A program made the translations under genes and the position numbers. Below the pieces are notes generated by a model. It was not told the DNA's origin and ran no database searches. It worked only from the letters and a program-made list of their open reading frames with translations. From positions 1 to 64,000 of the forward strand of contig CAXIWF010000803.1 in assembly GCA_964036045.1 (NCBI GenBank): 64,000 bases of DNA, written 5' to 3'. Source of the stretch: Eutreptiella sp. 'Long Island Sound 2002'. Lineage: Eukaryota > Euglenozoa > Euglenophyceae > Eutreptiales > Eutreptiaceae. Positions 1-9,151 of this stretch are shown one piece after another (position 1 is the first letter of the stretch; every line of letters starts with the position of its first letter).

Positions 1-153
1 CCGAACTAGTCGGAGAAGGTTTTGCCATTTGGCAAGCAAAGTTTGCGGCATTATCAACAACTACACCAAATCAATGAAAGTCCGATATATAAAAGTTATA
101 GTAATCTTCAATGTCTATATCACTATCTAGCGTAACATTGATCTAAATATCTA

Positions 154-792
154 TCAATGGAAGTAAAGTGCAGCGTTCGGTGACCCACCACGCGGTGGAC
201 GAACAGTACGGTGAACTAGACCACTAGGACGATTTTCAATTTGCTCTAACTCGTCGGCCTTTCGTTTAGCAGCTGTACGTCTTCTAGGTTGGGCTCTTCT
301 GGGTGCTGGTATCTCAGCTAGCGGTGTCCTGGTTGGATCAGCTTCGCCGGGGGCTATGACTACGGAGAGATTCCCAAACACTAAGCGCACGTGCTTGAGT
401 GCCAGCTGTCTGGTAGGCGCTTTGCGCTTACCAGCTGAAGCTGTGGGGCGTATGACATATGTCTTACCCCCAAGGTAGATTACACACTGGTCGGCTCGGT
501 TCTCCGTTGACTGTGCAGGTCGGTCACCCTCTGCATTGTGGACTCGTCGACGCCGAAGCTCAGGCTGGCCCTCCGGTTCTTCGTCATGGGGCTGTCTGCT
601 TCACCTTCGTTGTGCCTCAGCGGGTTGCCCGTTACTCCGTCGCAGCCTGTCCGCCTCTTCAGCTCTCTCGAGTAGCTTCGTGACGATCCTGTCCCTCCTC
701 TCGTCCCACTCGCCCGGGCTCTCTACAGCAAAGGTACGTAGAACTTGAAGGTCCCCCCAGGTCTGCTGTCTCCGGTCATCCTGAAGCACCAA
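154..792 (-). pseudogene. Uncharacterised coding remnant with a frame break
   Basis: On the minus strand an open frame runs from 792 to 601 and a second, in another frame, from about 610 to 154. They abut at a TGA and together read like one basic, Arg/Pro/Ala-rich protein (the tail contains RRRTAAKRK). No domain was recognised. The upstream end runs into the foldback repeat at 783-907. It could be the 3' part of a host gene with a missed intron, or a decayed mobile-element ORF. Coding character is judged only by eye, so confidence is low. Confidence 0.25.
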
Positions 793-907
793 AGGTAATG
801 GGCAGACGACTGATCATCATCGTGAGTATGTTAGACAAAGGTCAGAGTGCTTGGTCTAATATACTCACGATAATTATCAGTCGTCTGCCTCTTAACTTTG
901 GTGCTTC
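783..907. repeat. Foldback inverted repeat (about 53-bp arms)
   Basis: The left arm at about 783-835 and the right arm at about 854-907 are imperfect reverse complements around an 18-bp spacer. The outer ends read gaagcaccaaag and ctttggtgcttc. It resembles a MITE-type or hairpin element and lies between two small coding remnants. Confidence 0.7.
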
Positions 908-913
908 ATCTAG

Positions 914-1090
914 GTGTCTGAAGTATTGCTCCATACACTGAAGGAGTCTTTCTATTCTTTGATGGATCCACTGGCGCTGTATCTGCGCGTACGATACGAC
1001 GAGGTCAAGTTGCACGGAGCTTATGCAATTTGTAAAGGAGCTGGCGAAATAATCTTAAGTATTGCAAACGAACAACTTCCACAGTTATGA
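914..1090 (+). CDS. Possible terminal exon of an unknown gene
   Basis: After a plausible acceptor (atctag at 908-913) an open frame of 58 codons ends at TGA 1088-1090. Its composition is protein-like (contains LYLRVRYDEVKLHGAY) and it has none of the low-complexity bias of its surroundings. No upstream exon or domain was recognised. It lies just beyond the foldback repeat, which may separate it from the rest of its gene. Confidence 0.3.
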   Translation: MSEVLLHTLKESFYSLMDPLALYLRVRYDEVKLHGAYAICKGAGEIILSIANEQLPQL

Positions 1091-2303
1091 GTACTGCGGC
1101 GGTGGGTGTCAAGTTTGGCCGTCGATTTGGGACAACTTGTCCCAAAACGATGGCCATGAAGGGTCTAGCCACTTAAGCGGCACCTGGCGATGGCATGAGT
1201 TTATTTATGACGAACGATTTGGCCATGGTATTACTGCTAGGGATGATAGTAATGGTGAGGGCGATGTGGTGGGTGTGGTGGTGATGATGGTTGTTGTGAT
1301 GATGATGGTGGTGGTGGTGATGATGATGATGATGGTGATCGTGGTGGTGGAGATGATGGTGGTGGTGGCGGCGGCATTAAGAGCAGCACCCAAGGAGAGA
1401 GTGGGCCTGGTGTGCCTGGTCCGGGCGCCTGGACTCCTTTGGCTTTGGAAGCAGCATGGCAGGTATGACGTACCATCTCTTAGCAGCCAACACGCAGCAC
1501 CTGCCCTGCCTGCCTGCTGTTGCCGTGTTTAATGCATCAATCGAGAAGACTGTTGTGCCTTATTAAGACGAGGTGCGATTTGAAATTGTCTCCCTCCTTC
1601 TGGGTCCAAGTCTCGACTTTCTTGCGCCCTGCCTGATCTGGCACCTTTTGAGATATGCTCCGGCAGAGAATGCCTCAGTCAAGGCGTCTTAGATTGCAGC
1701 CCACGACTGATCTGCTGTTTCCAATAGTTGTTCGCCAGCAGTTGAGTTATTGAATTCTTATGTGTTTTTCATTGTTCGAGACGATTATTCGCGCACTTTG
1801 AACTTGTTAATTTAACTGTTACCTGTTAATCGTTTGTTCATATCGGCCCGGAAACCAACCAGGTTTGTCTGAGATATCTACACGGAAGTTCTCCGTATCA
1901 GATGGCATTATATTCACTATACATGTTGCTCCAAATAAACCTGGAGAGGAGGATATTTCATTTAAATTACACTTCTAATGGCATCGCACAATAGTGAGCT
2001 AGTCTCCAAATAATGAAGTGGCAAACGTGTACCAATGAAGCCTTCATATATATCGGTATATATCACCATGATCTACCGGTACAGCACAAACAACTACTAT
2101 TCTATTTGCCTACAATGTACGAAAACCTCATGGACACCGGGACATCGGAATCCCAATCAACTACCCTGCTGCGAATCCCTTGGGGTGGAAAGGATTTTAA
2201 ATACCTGAGGAAGTAGTAGCAACGTACTATAATATCATAATGATAACCAAAACTACTGTGATTCGGAACAATGCTAACCCGTTCATTATTGTTTGTAAGG
2301 CGG
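1091..2303. other. Gene-poor spacer with GAT/GGT microsatellite
   Basis: About 1255-1375 is an impure trinucleotide repeat of gat/ggt type, which creates spurious Thr/Ile or Met/Val open frames on both strands. The rest (1380-2303) is moderately AT-rich with no convincing gene. Confidence 0.6.
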
Positions 2304-2590
2304 TCATGTCTGGCTGCCCTTGTTGTTGTAGTCAATGCCGAGTAACTTGCAGACGGGGTTGCACTGGTGCGAGTTGAAGAACTCCACCATGCTTCTGTAC
2401 TATTTGCAGTCATGTCTGGCTGCCCTTGTTGTTGTAGTCAATGCCGAGTAACTTGCAGACGGGGTTGCACTGGTGCGAGTTGAAGAACTCCACCATGCCT
2501 CTGTGCTATTTGCAGTCATGTCTGGCTGCCCTTGTTGTTGTAGTCAATGCCGAGTAACCTGCAGACGGGGTTGCACTGGTGCGAGTTGAC
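2304..2590. repeat. 106-bp tandem repeat, about 2.7 copies
   Basis: Units start at 2304, 2410 and 2516 and are almost identical. On the minus strand each unit holds the same short reading frame ending in TGA (contains NSHQCNPVCKLLGIDYNN) plus about 20 bp. The array therefore looks like successive duplications of the end of the VWA gene and the start of its 3' flank. Confidence 0.9.
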
Positions 2591-4345
2591 CACCACCCAC
2601 CACCACCTCTACCCCCCCCCCCTTGCTGGATTCCTTGCGGTACCGCTGCAGCACAAAGCGCTGACACCGCGGCGGTGGCCCCATAGGAGTAGTGCCAGGC
2701 AAAGGCGCCTGCCATGCACTCGCACCGCCCAGTGCAGCTCCCGACGCCCCCAACTGGGAGACAAGGCGGGCCGGCGGCGGCCTCAGCCCAGCACTCACTT
2801 CCGCGGCGCTCACTGCATAGGACATGGTCCAAGACCCCGGGGCTGGGACAAGTAGCGGCGGTGGCGGCGGCAGCTGTTGCTGTTGTTGTTGATTTTGCTG
2901 TTGCTGCTTATTTATTCCTTCGGCATTGTTGAATATGCGCCACTGAGTAGGGTCAAGGGGAAGGTAAGCACTGATGTCGGTGTCGAACTTACTGTACTGC
3001 TCCCTCACAACATCAGTTCGCTTTGCCCTCGGCTTTCCCTGCCTGTCCACCACACTGAGGTTCCCATCGTTGAGGCGCAACAACATCGTGCGCGTGACGG
3101 TAGTCGTGGAGGCGAGTGTAGTCAGCGCCGCGCCCAGCAGCGAAACCTTGATCTGCGCGTAACTGAAAGAGCTGCGTGGTGAACCGCTTGTCTGGGCGGT
3201 CTGGACCATCTGCTGCAATACACCGAATTCCTCCACTGCGCCGCCGAACCCAACCGCCACGAAGGAGAAGCGGTCCTTGAAGCGGCAGCAGTTCTCCTTC
3301 ACGATTTGCAGCACCTGATCTGGGAACCTCTTGGCGAAGCTTGTGCTCATGGTAAAGGGGTCGCTGGGCTTGCCATCGGAGAGGAAGAACAGAGCCAGAC
3401 TACACTGCTGGTGGTCAAACAGATTCAGCTGAAGAAAAGCCTCCTTCACAGCGAAGAAATAGTTTCCGTGTGACGATGCGTTGCGCTGCTCCGACAATTG
3501 CACAAACTTGTTGTACAGAGCCCAGCTCAGAGGCTCGTGCCTGGTGTATCGGGTTGAGAAGGAGCGCCAATTAGATCAAACAGGAAAAATAGAGATCAAA
3601 GATCTGCCAAGTAATTCGCATGGTAGCATATAAGGCAAAATGTAGTTCACAACGTACCTGAAGACAACTTTAGGGCCATCGCGCATTTCGATCAAGGTGA
3701 CGACGTCCGTGTAGGTGGTTTTGGATCCGCCTATCTTATCTTCTCCAGGGGGGCTGAGCTGCTTGGCTGTGAACTCCTCTGCCAGCGAATAGTACACGCC
3801 TCTGGAGCGCGAGCGGTGCCCATTCATATCCGCCTTGTTCATGGAGCCCGACTGGTCCACCACAATCACCATGTGCGATGTGATAATGCCAGGATCCTCC
3901 TCCAGGCGGCGGCGTGCCGCCTCGATGCGGCGCTGCAGGCGCTCACTGACCTGTACCTCTTTGAGGGGCAGCTCTTGCGAGTAGCTGGTGATCTCCACGG
4001 TGCTAGTCTCATAGGTAATGTAGACCACATCTGCGAAGGTGTATTTCCAGCGAGGCCGCCCAGTCTTAAAGTCGGGATTTGCGGGTTCTTTCTCGCCGTA
4101 CTTGACGGCGCTAGATCGCGTTGAGTGAGGGACCGCTCCGCCCGCCGCTGCTGCCCATGAAAAGTTGGCACAAATGCAACTTCACACGTCTCGAGTTGTT
4201 GTGATTGAGTGCGGGTGTATGGTCTTGTTTGGTAGTCATGAGCTGTCACAGCACTGACAGTCAGTGAGCGGGATGTGTCTCTATTATTTACCCGCAGTTC
4301 ACCAGGCAGAAAGTCGCCAAATGTCAGGGTAGGTATGTTCGACAT
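2544..4345 (-). CDS. von Willebrand factor A domain protein
   Basis: A minus-strand gene of about 510 aa. Exons are inferred at 4345-4303, 4150-3658 and 3540-2544. Introns of 152 and 117 bp join the frame cleanly, and the first acceptor is a tandem CAGCAG. The VWA domain spans exons 2-3. The MIDAS motif DQSGSM is near the start of the domain and SDGKPSD follows later, so a metal-dependent protein-protein interaction fold is expected. The C-terminal third is low complexity (Gln/Asn and Pro runs). The end is uncertain. An 11-base C run at about 2612-2622 lies just before the stop, and another frame there reads into the peptide that is tandemly repeated downstream (2304-2590). The partner and pathway are unknown. 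It is divergent from the FYVE gene. Confidence 0.75.
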
Positions 4346-4945
4346 AGTATATACCAACGGTTATAAAAAAATTCACCCGCACTGAATAGTAACGCGGCGT
4401 GCCCAAGCAGTTCGGATAAGGCACAAGCTGGAGCAGTATGATTATTACTCCCAGAGAGGACTGTTGCAGCAGGAAACCAGAGACACAATTTTTTTCCTGA
4501 CTTTTCGTCTAATTCGAAATTATTTGGCGTGTTTTATATTATATGTAACTATGTAGCGTCTATACCAGAGAGTAAATTATATACCTGGCATAGACGCTAC
4601 ATTACATTAGATAAATATAGTAAACGTCAAATAATTTTGAGCAGTCAAGGAATAGATAAATAGTCAGGAAATATTGAAACGCGGGAATGTAGAGTGAAAA
4701 TATGACCGTTGGCACCAGTCGTGTTGTGTCCGTCCAACCTCTTTGGTTGATTCTTGTGTTGTTGATGAAAACACCTGAACCGTGATATCTCACTTGTAGA
4801 AACGAGCGCAACTTTTGGATCCCAGTGTGTGGCTTTTACAAGTAAATTTGCGATAAAATCTCAACACGCGATAGTGCAGGAACTTTTGGTCGGCATATCA
4901 AGTCTCTTTGGTAAACGATAAACTTTAACTTTTTAAAATTAGGCA
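4346..4945. promoter_or_regulatory. Divergent spacer between VWA and FYVE genes, with hairpin
   Basis: A 600-bp AT-rich spacer between two head-to-head start codons. It contains an inverted repeat with arms at about 4546-4567 and 4585-4607 (core tgtagcgtctat) around a 17-bp loop. No TATA box or named factor site was clear. Confidence 0.5.
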
Positions 4946-7900
4946 ATGACAACAATAAATGATGAAAACAAGGTACCGTTCGTTCACAATATCGATCAAA
5001 TCTTAGACGATCAGGCGGGGAATGATGAGAAGAGCTTAAAAATAGAAGCAGTTGAAAAGAAACTTGTTGGGCATAATCAAGCAACGCTGAGCATGTTGGA
5101 CATACTTATCTGTGGCCAAGCTGATGACGACAGCGGACCGCCGACGTCAAGGAGTTCCGTAAGTTCAATTTGCACTTGCGATGATACATTAGAACGAACA
5201 TCATCTTCAGATATTTATAGACTTATGCAAGCAAAGTTGGTAAGTAAAGCGCCCAGAGTAGAATCCGTGCGCTACTCCTTCAGCATGAAATGCGAACACC
5301 CAGAATGCGAAGCTACTTTCTACATTGCAGGTCGACACCACTGCCGCCGATGCGGTTTGTCTATTTGCGGAGCGCACAGTATGAAAAATGTTGTCACAGA
5401 TGAGCGCAGCTGGCCGCGTCTATGCTTCGCGTGTCTAAGGCAGGTTGGCAGCGATTCTGACATCGACATGATCGAGAACCGCTGCCATTCTGGATCATTC
5501 AGTAGTATTGGCTCTCAGAGTTCGTTGCTTTCCTGTGATAGTACCAGTACTGCTGGAAGCACGACTTCTACCATGTTGCGCTACTTATCTGCAATGAGAG
5601 GTAACCCGCTTGCTGCTGTTCCAGGCGTGGCAGGTGAACTGCACAGTAGGCACCGAGTGCGGCGAGGCCAGCAGGAACATCTGCAGTCTCAAATCCCAGG
5701 TATCAGCCAGCAGGGTGCTTTCAATGAAAGCTCTCTATCGGCTAGCCCCGATGATGTTGCAGCCACTACCACACTCGAGGGTGCGATAAAGGGTGCCCGG
5801 GAACAGGAGCTTTGTTGCAATCAAGTGATAAGTGCAAGTAGATCTGTCCCCACCGACAGAGAGGAGATTAGCCCAGTAGATCGTGTAAAAGCTGCCATTT
5901 CAACAGTGAAATGTTTAGGCTCCTTTTCAGAGAATAATGAAAGCAGAGCAGAAGCCTGCAGTGTTGCTGTTCCCGAGACTGACGAAGCCAAGAAGCAAAA
6001 CGACGGGAGTGAAACATCTCGGCTGGCAGTACAGCAGCAATCTCAGGAAGAAGGAAAAGCTGTTGCTGCTTTCACCACTGGTTGTAATAAAAAACATCTA
6101 GTTACGAAAAAGCACCACGGTCAATATGAATGCAAGGGATATGATAAATATGAAGATGGCGATGGAGAAGAGACACTCTGGGAAGATAATCCTCTCCTCT
6201 TAGAGCAGATAGCAGGAATCTCTGAATCGCATACTCGATCTATGGGGGATTCTCAGTTGGCTGTGTGCAGCCCTTTGCGCTCTGAGCTTTATACCACAGC
6301 TACAGTAGCATGTCGACAGGCCTTTGATCATACTCAATATAATTATAGCACGTTCCAGTGTGCGAAAGCTGCGACCACCACGGATACTGACCATCTCACT
6401 GCTGTTGCAACCATAACTGCTGGTCATTCCTCTATCCATGTCGACACAAATGCTGATCAACTCACAACTGACACCACTTCAGCTTCTGATCATCCCACCA
6501 CCGATACCACCCTAGCTTCTGACCATCCCACCACCGATACCACTCCAGCTTCTGACCATCTCACCACCGATACCACTCCAGCTTCTGATCAACTCACCAC
6601 CGATACCACTCTAGCTTCTGATCAATTCACCACCGATACCACTCTAGCTTCTGATCAATTCAACACCGATACCACTCCAGCTTCTGATCATCTCACCACC
6701 GATACCACTCCAGCTTCTGATCATCTCACCACCGATACCACTCCAGCTTCTGACCATCTCACCACCGATACCACTCCAGCTTCTGATCATCTCACCACCG
6801 ATACCACTCTAGCTTCTGATCATCTCACCACCGATACCACCCTAGCTTCTGATCAACTCACCACCGATACCACTCCAGCTTCTGACCATCTCACCACCAA
6901 TACCACTCCAGCTTCTGATCATCTCACCACCGATACCACTCCAGCTTCTGACCATCTCACCACCGATACCACTCCAGATTCTGACAATCTCACCACCGAT
7001 ACCACTTTAGCGTCTGATCAACTCACCATTAATATCACCCTAGCTTCTGACCATCTCACCACCAATACGACTTCAGCTTCTGATCAAGTCACCACCGATA
7101 CCACTCCAGCTTCTGTCCATCTCACCACCGATACCACCCTAGCTTCTGACCATCGCACCACCGATACCACCCTAGCTTCTGACCATCTCACCACCGATAC
7201 CACTCCAGCTTCTGACCATCTCACCACCGATACCACTCCAGCTTCTGACCATCTCACCACCGATACCACTCCAGCTTCTGACCATCTCACCACCGATACC
7301 ACCCTAGCTTCTGACCATCCCACCACCGATACCACTCCAGCTTCTGACCATCTCACCACCGATACCACCCTAGCTTCTGACCATCCCACCACCGATACCA
7401 CCCTAGCTTCTGACCATCTCACCACCGATACCACCCTAGCTTCTGACCATCTCACCACCGATACGTTTCACTTGACAATCATTCCCAGGATCTACCCCAC
7501 AGCCATAACCGCCACAGTGAGAAGAATCCTATCTAGTCCAAAGATCAAATGTCGCCTCTGCTGGGGGATATTCGCCTCTGCGCTTGCAGTGTACTTATTT
7601 CTGCTGTGCAATGCGCAGTGGTCTGGGAGGCCCCAGGAAATTCTGCCCCGCACCGGGTCTAGTATGCCCCGGACCCTTTATCCATGTGGCCCTAGCGCCG
7701 AAGGTCCACCAGAGGGCGTAACAACCCCACCAGCCGGTGGTGTTATTTGTGATCTTTCAAAGCAGCATAGCACTCCATCACAGCCAATGCATTCCCAGAT
7801 AAGTTCTCGTCCGCAATCACCAGTTTTTATTAACGCGCCTGACGTTAAGCTGAAGCCAACTTGGACTGCTGTGTGGGAGAGCATACAGCCGGAACAGCAG

Positions 7901-8170
7901 CCGACGCAGAAGAAGCAGAAGAAGCAATACCTTCCGCCGCACACGAATACTCTCAGGGTGCAGCTGATGGTTCCACTTCGTGCAGTGATGGCGCGTCTTA
8001 TCCGCAAGCCCATGGTGCTAGTGAGCAAGTCCGGTGATGGTGTTGCGAGACCAATCAGGCGATTTACGCAGTTCTTTAAACGGGTACTGGACAGCACCGG
8101 TACTTCCGCCAAGGCACTGTTTAGGGCACTAACAGCTTCTCTCGACAGAATATCGCGGCGCAAGAAGTAA
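4946..8170 (+). CDS. FYVE zinc-finger membrane protein with 11-residue repeats
   Basis: A single-exon protein of 1074 aa. A FYVE-type finger lies at about residues 108-167, with CEHPEC, the phosphoinositide-binding signature GRHHCRRCG and a final RLCFAC. It should bind PtdIns3P on endosomal membranes, as is known for the family. A Ser/Thr-rich stretch follows. Residues 507-836 are 30 tandem copies of an 11-residue unit close to TTDTTPASDHL. A hydrophobic segment at about 871-889 and a basic C-terminal tail (many Arg/Lys) complete it, suggesting a membrane-anchored protein. The repeats are Thr/Ser-rich like O-glycosylated or spacer sequences, but their function is unknown. The N-terminal WxxD element of classical FYVE domains was not seen. 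Confidence 0.8.
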   Translation: MTTINDENKVPFVHNIDQILDDQAGNDEKSLKIEAVEKKLVGHNQATLSMLDILICGQADDDSGPPTSRSSVSSICTCDDTLERTSSSDIYRLMQAKLVSKAPRVESVRYSFSMKCEHPECEATFYIAGRHHCRRCGLSICGAHSMKNVVTDERSWPRLCFACLRQVGSDSDIDMIENRCHSGSFSSIGSQSSLLSCDSTSTAGSTTSTMLRYLSAMRGNPLAAVPGVAGELHSRHRVRRGQQEHLQSQIPGISQQGAFNESSLSASPDDVAATTTLEGAIKGAREQELCCNQVISASRSVPTDREEISPVDRVKAAISTVKCLGSFSENNESRAEACSVAVPETDEAKKQNDGSETSRLAVQQQSQEEGKAVAAFTTGCNKKHLVTKKHHGQYECKGYDKYEDGDGEETLWEDNPLLLEQIAGISESHTRSMGDSQLAVCSPLRSELYTTATVACRQAFDHTQYNYSTFQCAKAATTTDTDHLTAVATITAGHSSIHVDTNADQLTTDTTSASDHPTTDTTLASDHPTTDTTPASDHLTTDTTPASDQLTTDTTLASDQFTTDTTLASDQFNTDTTPASDHLTTDTTPASDHLTTDTTPASDHLTTDTTPASDHLTTDTTLASDHLTTDTTLASDQLTTDTTPASDHLTTNTTPASDHLTTDTTPASDHLTTDTTPDSDNLTTDTTLASDQLTINITLASDHLTTNTTSASDQVTTDTTPASVHLTTDTTLASDHRTTDTTLASDHLTTDTTPASDHLTTDTTPASDHLTTDTTPASDHLTTDTTLASDHPTTDTTPASDHLTTDTTLASDHPTTDTTLASDHLTTDTTLASDHLTTDTFHLTIIPRIYPTAITATVRRILSSPKIKCRLCWGIFASALAVYLFLLCNAQWSGRPQEILPRTGSSMPRTLYPCGPSAEGPPEGVTTPPAGGVICDLSKQHSTPSQPMHSQISSRPQSPVFINAPDVKLKPTWTAVWESIQPEQQPTQKKQKKQYLPPHTNTLRVQLMVPLRAVMARLIRKPMVLVSKSGDGVARPIRRFTQFFKRVLDSTGTSAKALFRALTASLDRISRRKK
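6464..7453 (+). repeat. 33-bp coding minisatellite, 30 copies
   Basis: Thirty head-to-tail 33-bp units, exactly in frame and without indels, encode TTDTT-[PLS]-ASD-[HQ]-[LPF]. Most changes are single substitutions. The antisense strand is also open through part of the array, which is a by-product of the repeat. Confidence 0.95.
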
Positions 8171-9151
8171 CTTAGGGATTGGGCACGCTGCCTTGATAGT
8201 GCAGTGTTTCTAAATACCTGCTGTATTTCGCTACACTTGCTGTATATGTCAATCTATGATGAAATGGAGATGAAATTATGCCGCAAAAAATATGCACTCA
8301 CTTAACTCATCCCATTTGAAACAACATCTCGGTTGTATCCGTTTAAATTTATCGCAGTTTCTCAAATTAAAATCAAAGTATTTAAAGGAATATATCTACA
8401 GCACAGGTAGGGCGGAACAGAGTAAAGACGTACCAGCAAGTAAGCAAGTATCAATCTCCCAATTCCTGCACCGAGAGGTGGGGCAAGAGCTGGCAGGAAT
8501 GCAGACGTTTCGGAGATTCTAGAGAATAATCTAGCAAGCTTCATACTTCACAAGAATAGAGGGAGACATAAATTCTGCGCAGTTACTACACTAAGTAGCA
8601 GTATCGGTTCGGCTCTGAGTAGTACATGAAGTACAGCCTGCACCAGGAGAAGGTGAATCTGATGTGCGGGGTCACTACACTAAGTAGCAGTATCGGTTCG
8701 GCTCTGAGAAGAACATGAAGTACAGCCTACACCAGGAAAAGGCGAATCTGATGTGCGGGGTCACTACACTAAGTAGCAGTATCGGTTCGGCTCTGAGAAG
8801 AACATGAAGTACAGCCTGCACCAGGAGAAGGTGAATCTGATGTGCGGGGTCAGCACCGTCGCATTGTTGAAGGTGGCGTCATCAGCTCTGGGAGTGCAGG
8901 TGTTGAGGTCGAGAATCCAGGTTTGATATCAATGTTATTAATTGTAGCAAGCAGCCAAGCATGCAAAAAAGACAACAATTAAGCGAAAACCGATTGGATA
9001 GACGTCAAGATCATCATTAGGCAAAAAAATAACAGAAGGGAAAACCGACATCAGATGTGCAGATCAGACAACATAAAAAAGTGTATACTTTGAAGCCAAA
9101 TACAACGCAGTACAGTGCACTTGATACGGATGAAGTGCCGGCAATCGGTAT
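8171..9151. other. Convergent spacer with 89-bp tandem repeat
   Basis: 3' flanks of the FYVE gene and the epimerase/DUF616 gene. Three 89-bp units lie at about 8582-8850 (period confirmed by actaca at 8585, 8674 and 8763). The rest is AT-rich with no gene seen. Confidence 0.7.

Noticed and set aside
1205..1476. Thr/Ile- and Ser/Pro-rich frames
   Set aside because: These are microsatellite translation only.
7084..7458. Antisense frame with a regular VVSVVRWSEAR repeat
   Set aside because: It is the reverse strand of the 33-bp coding minisatellite; no start context or neighbouring exon supports it.
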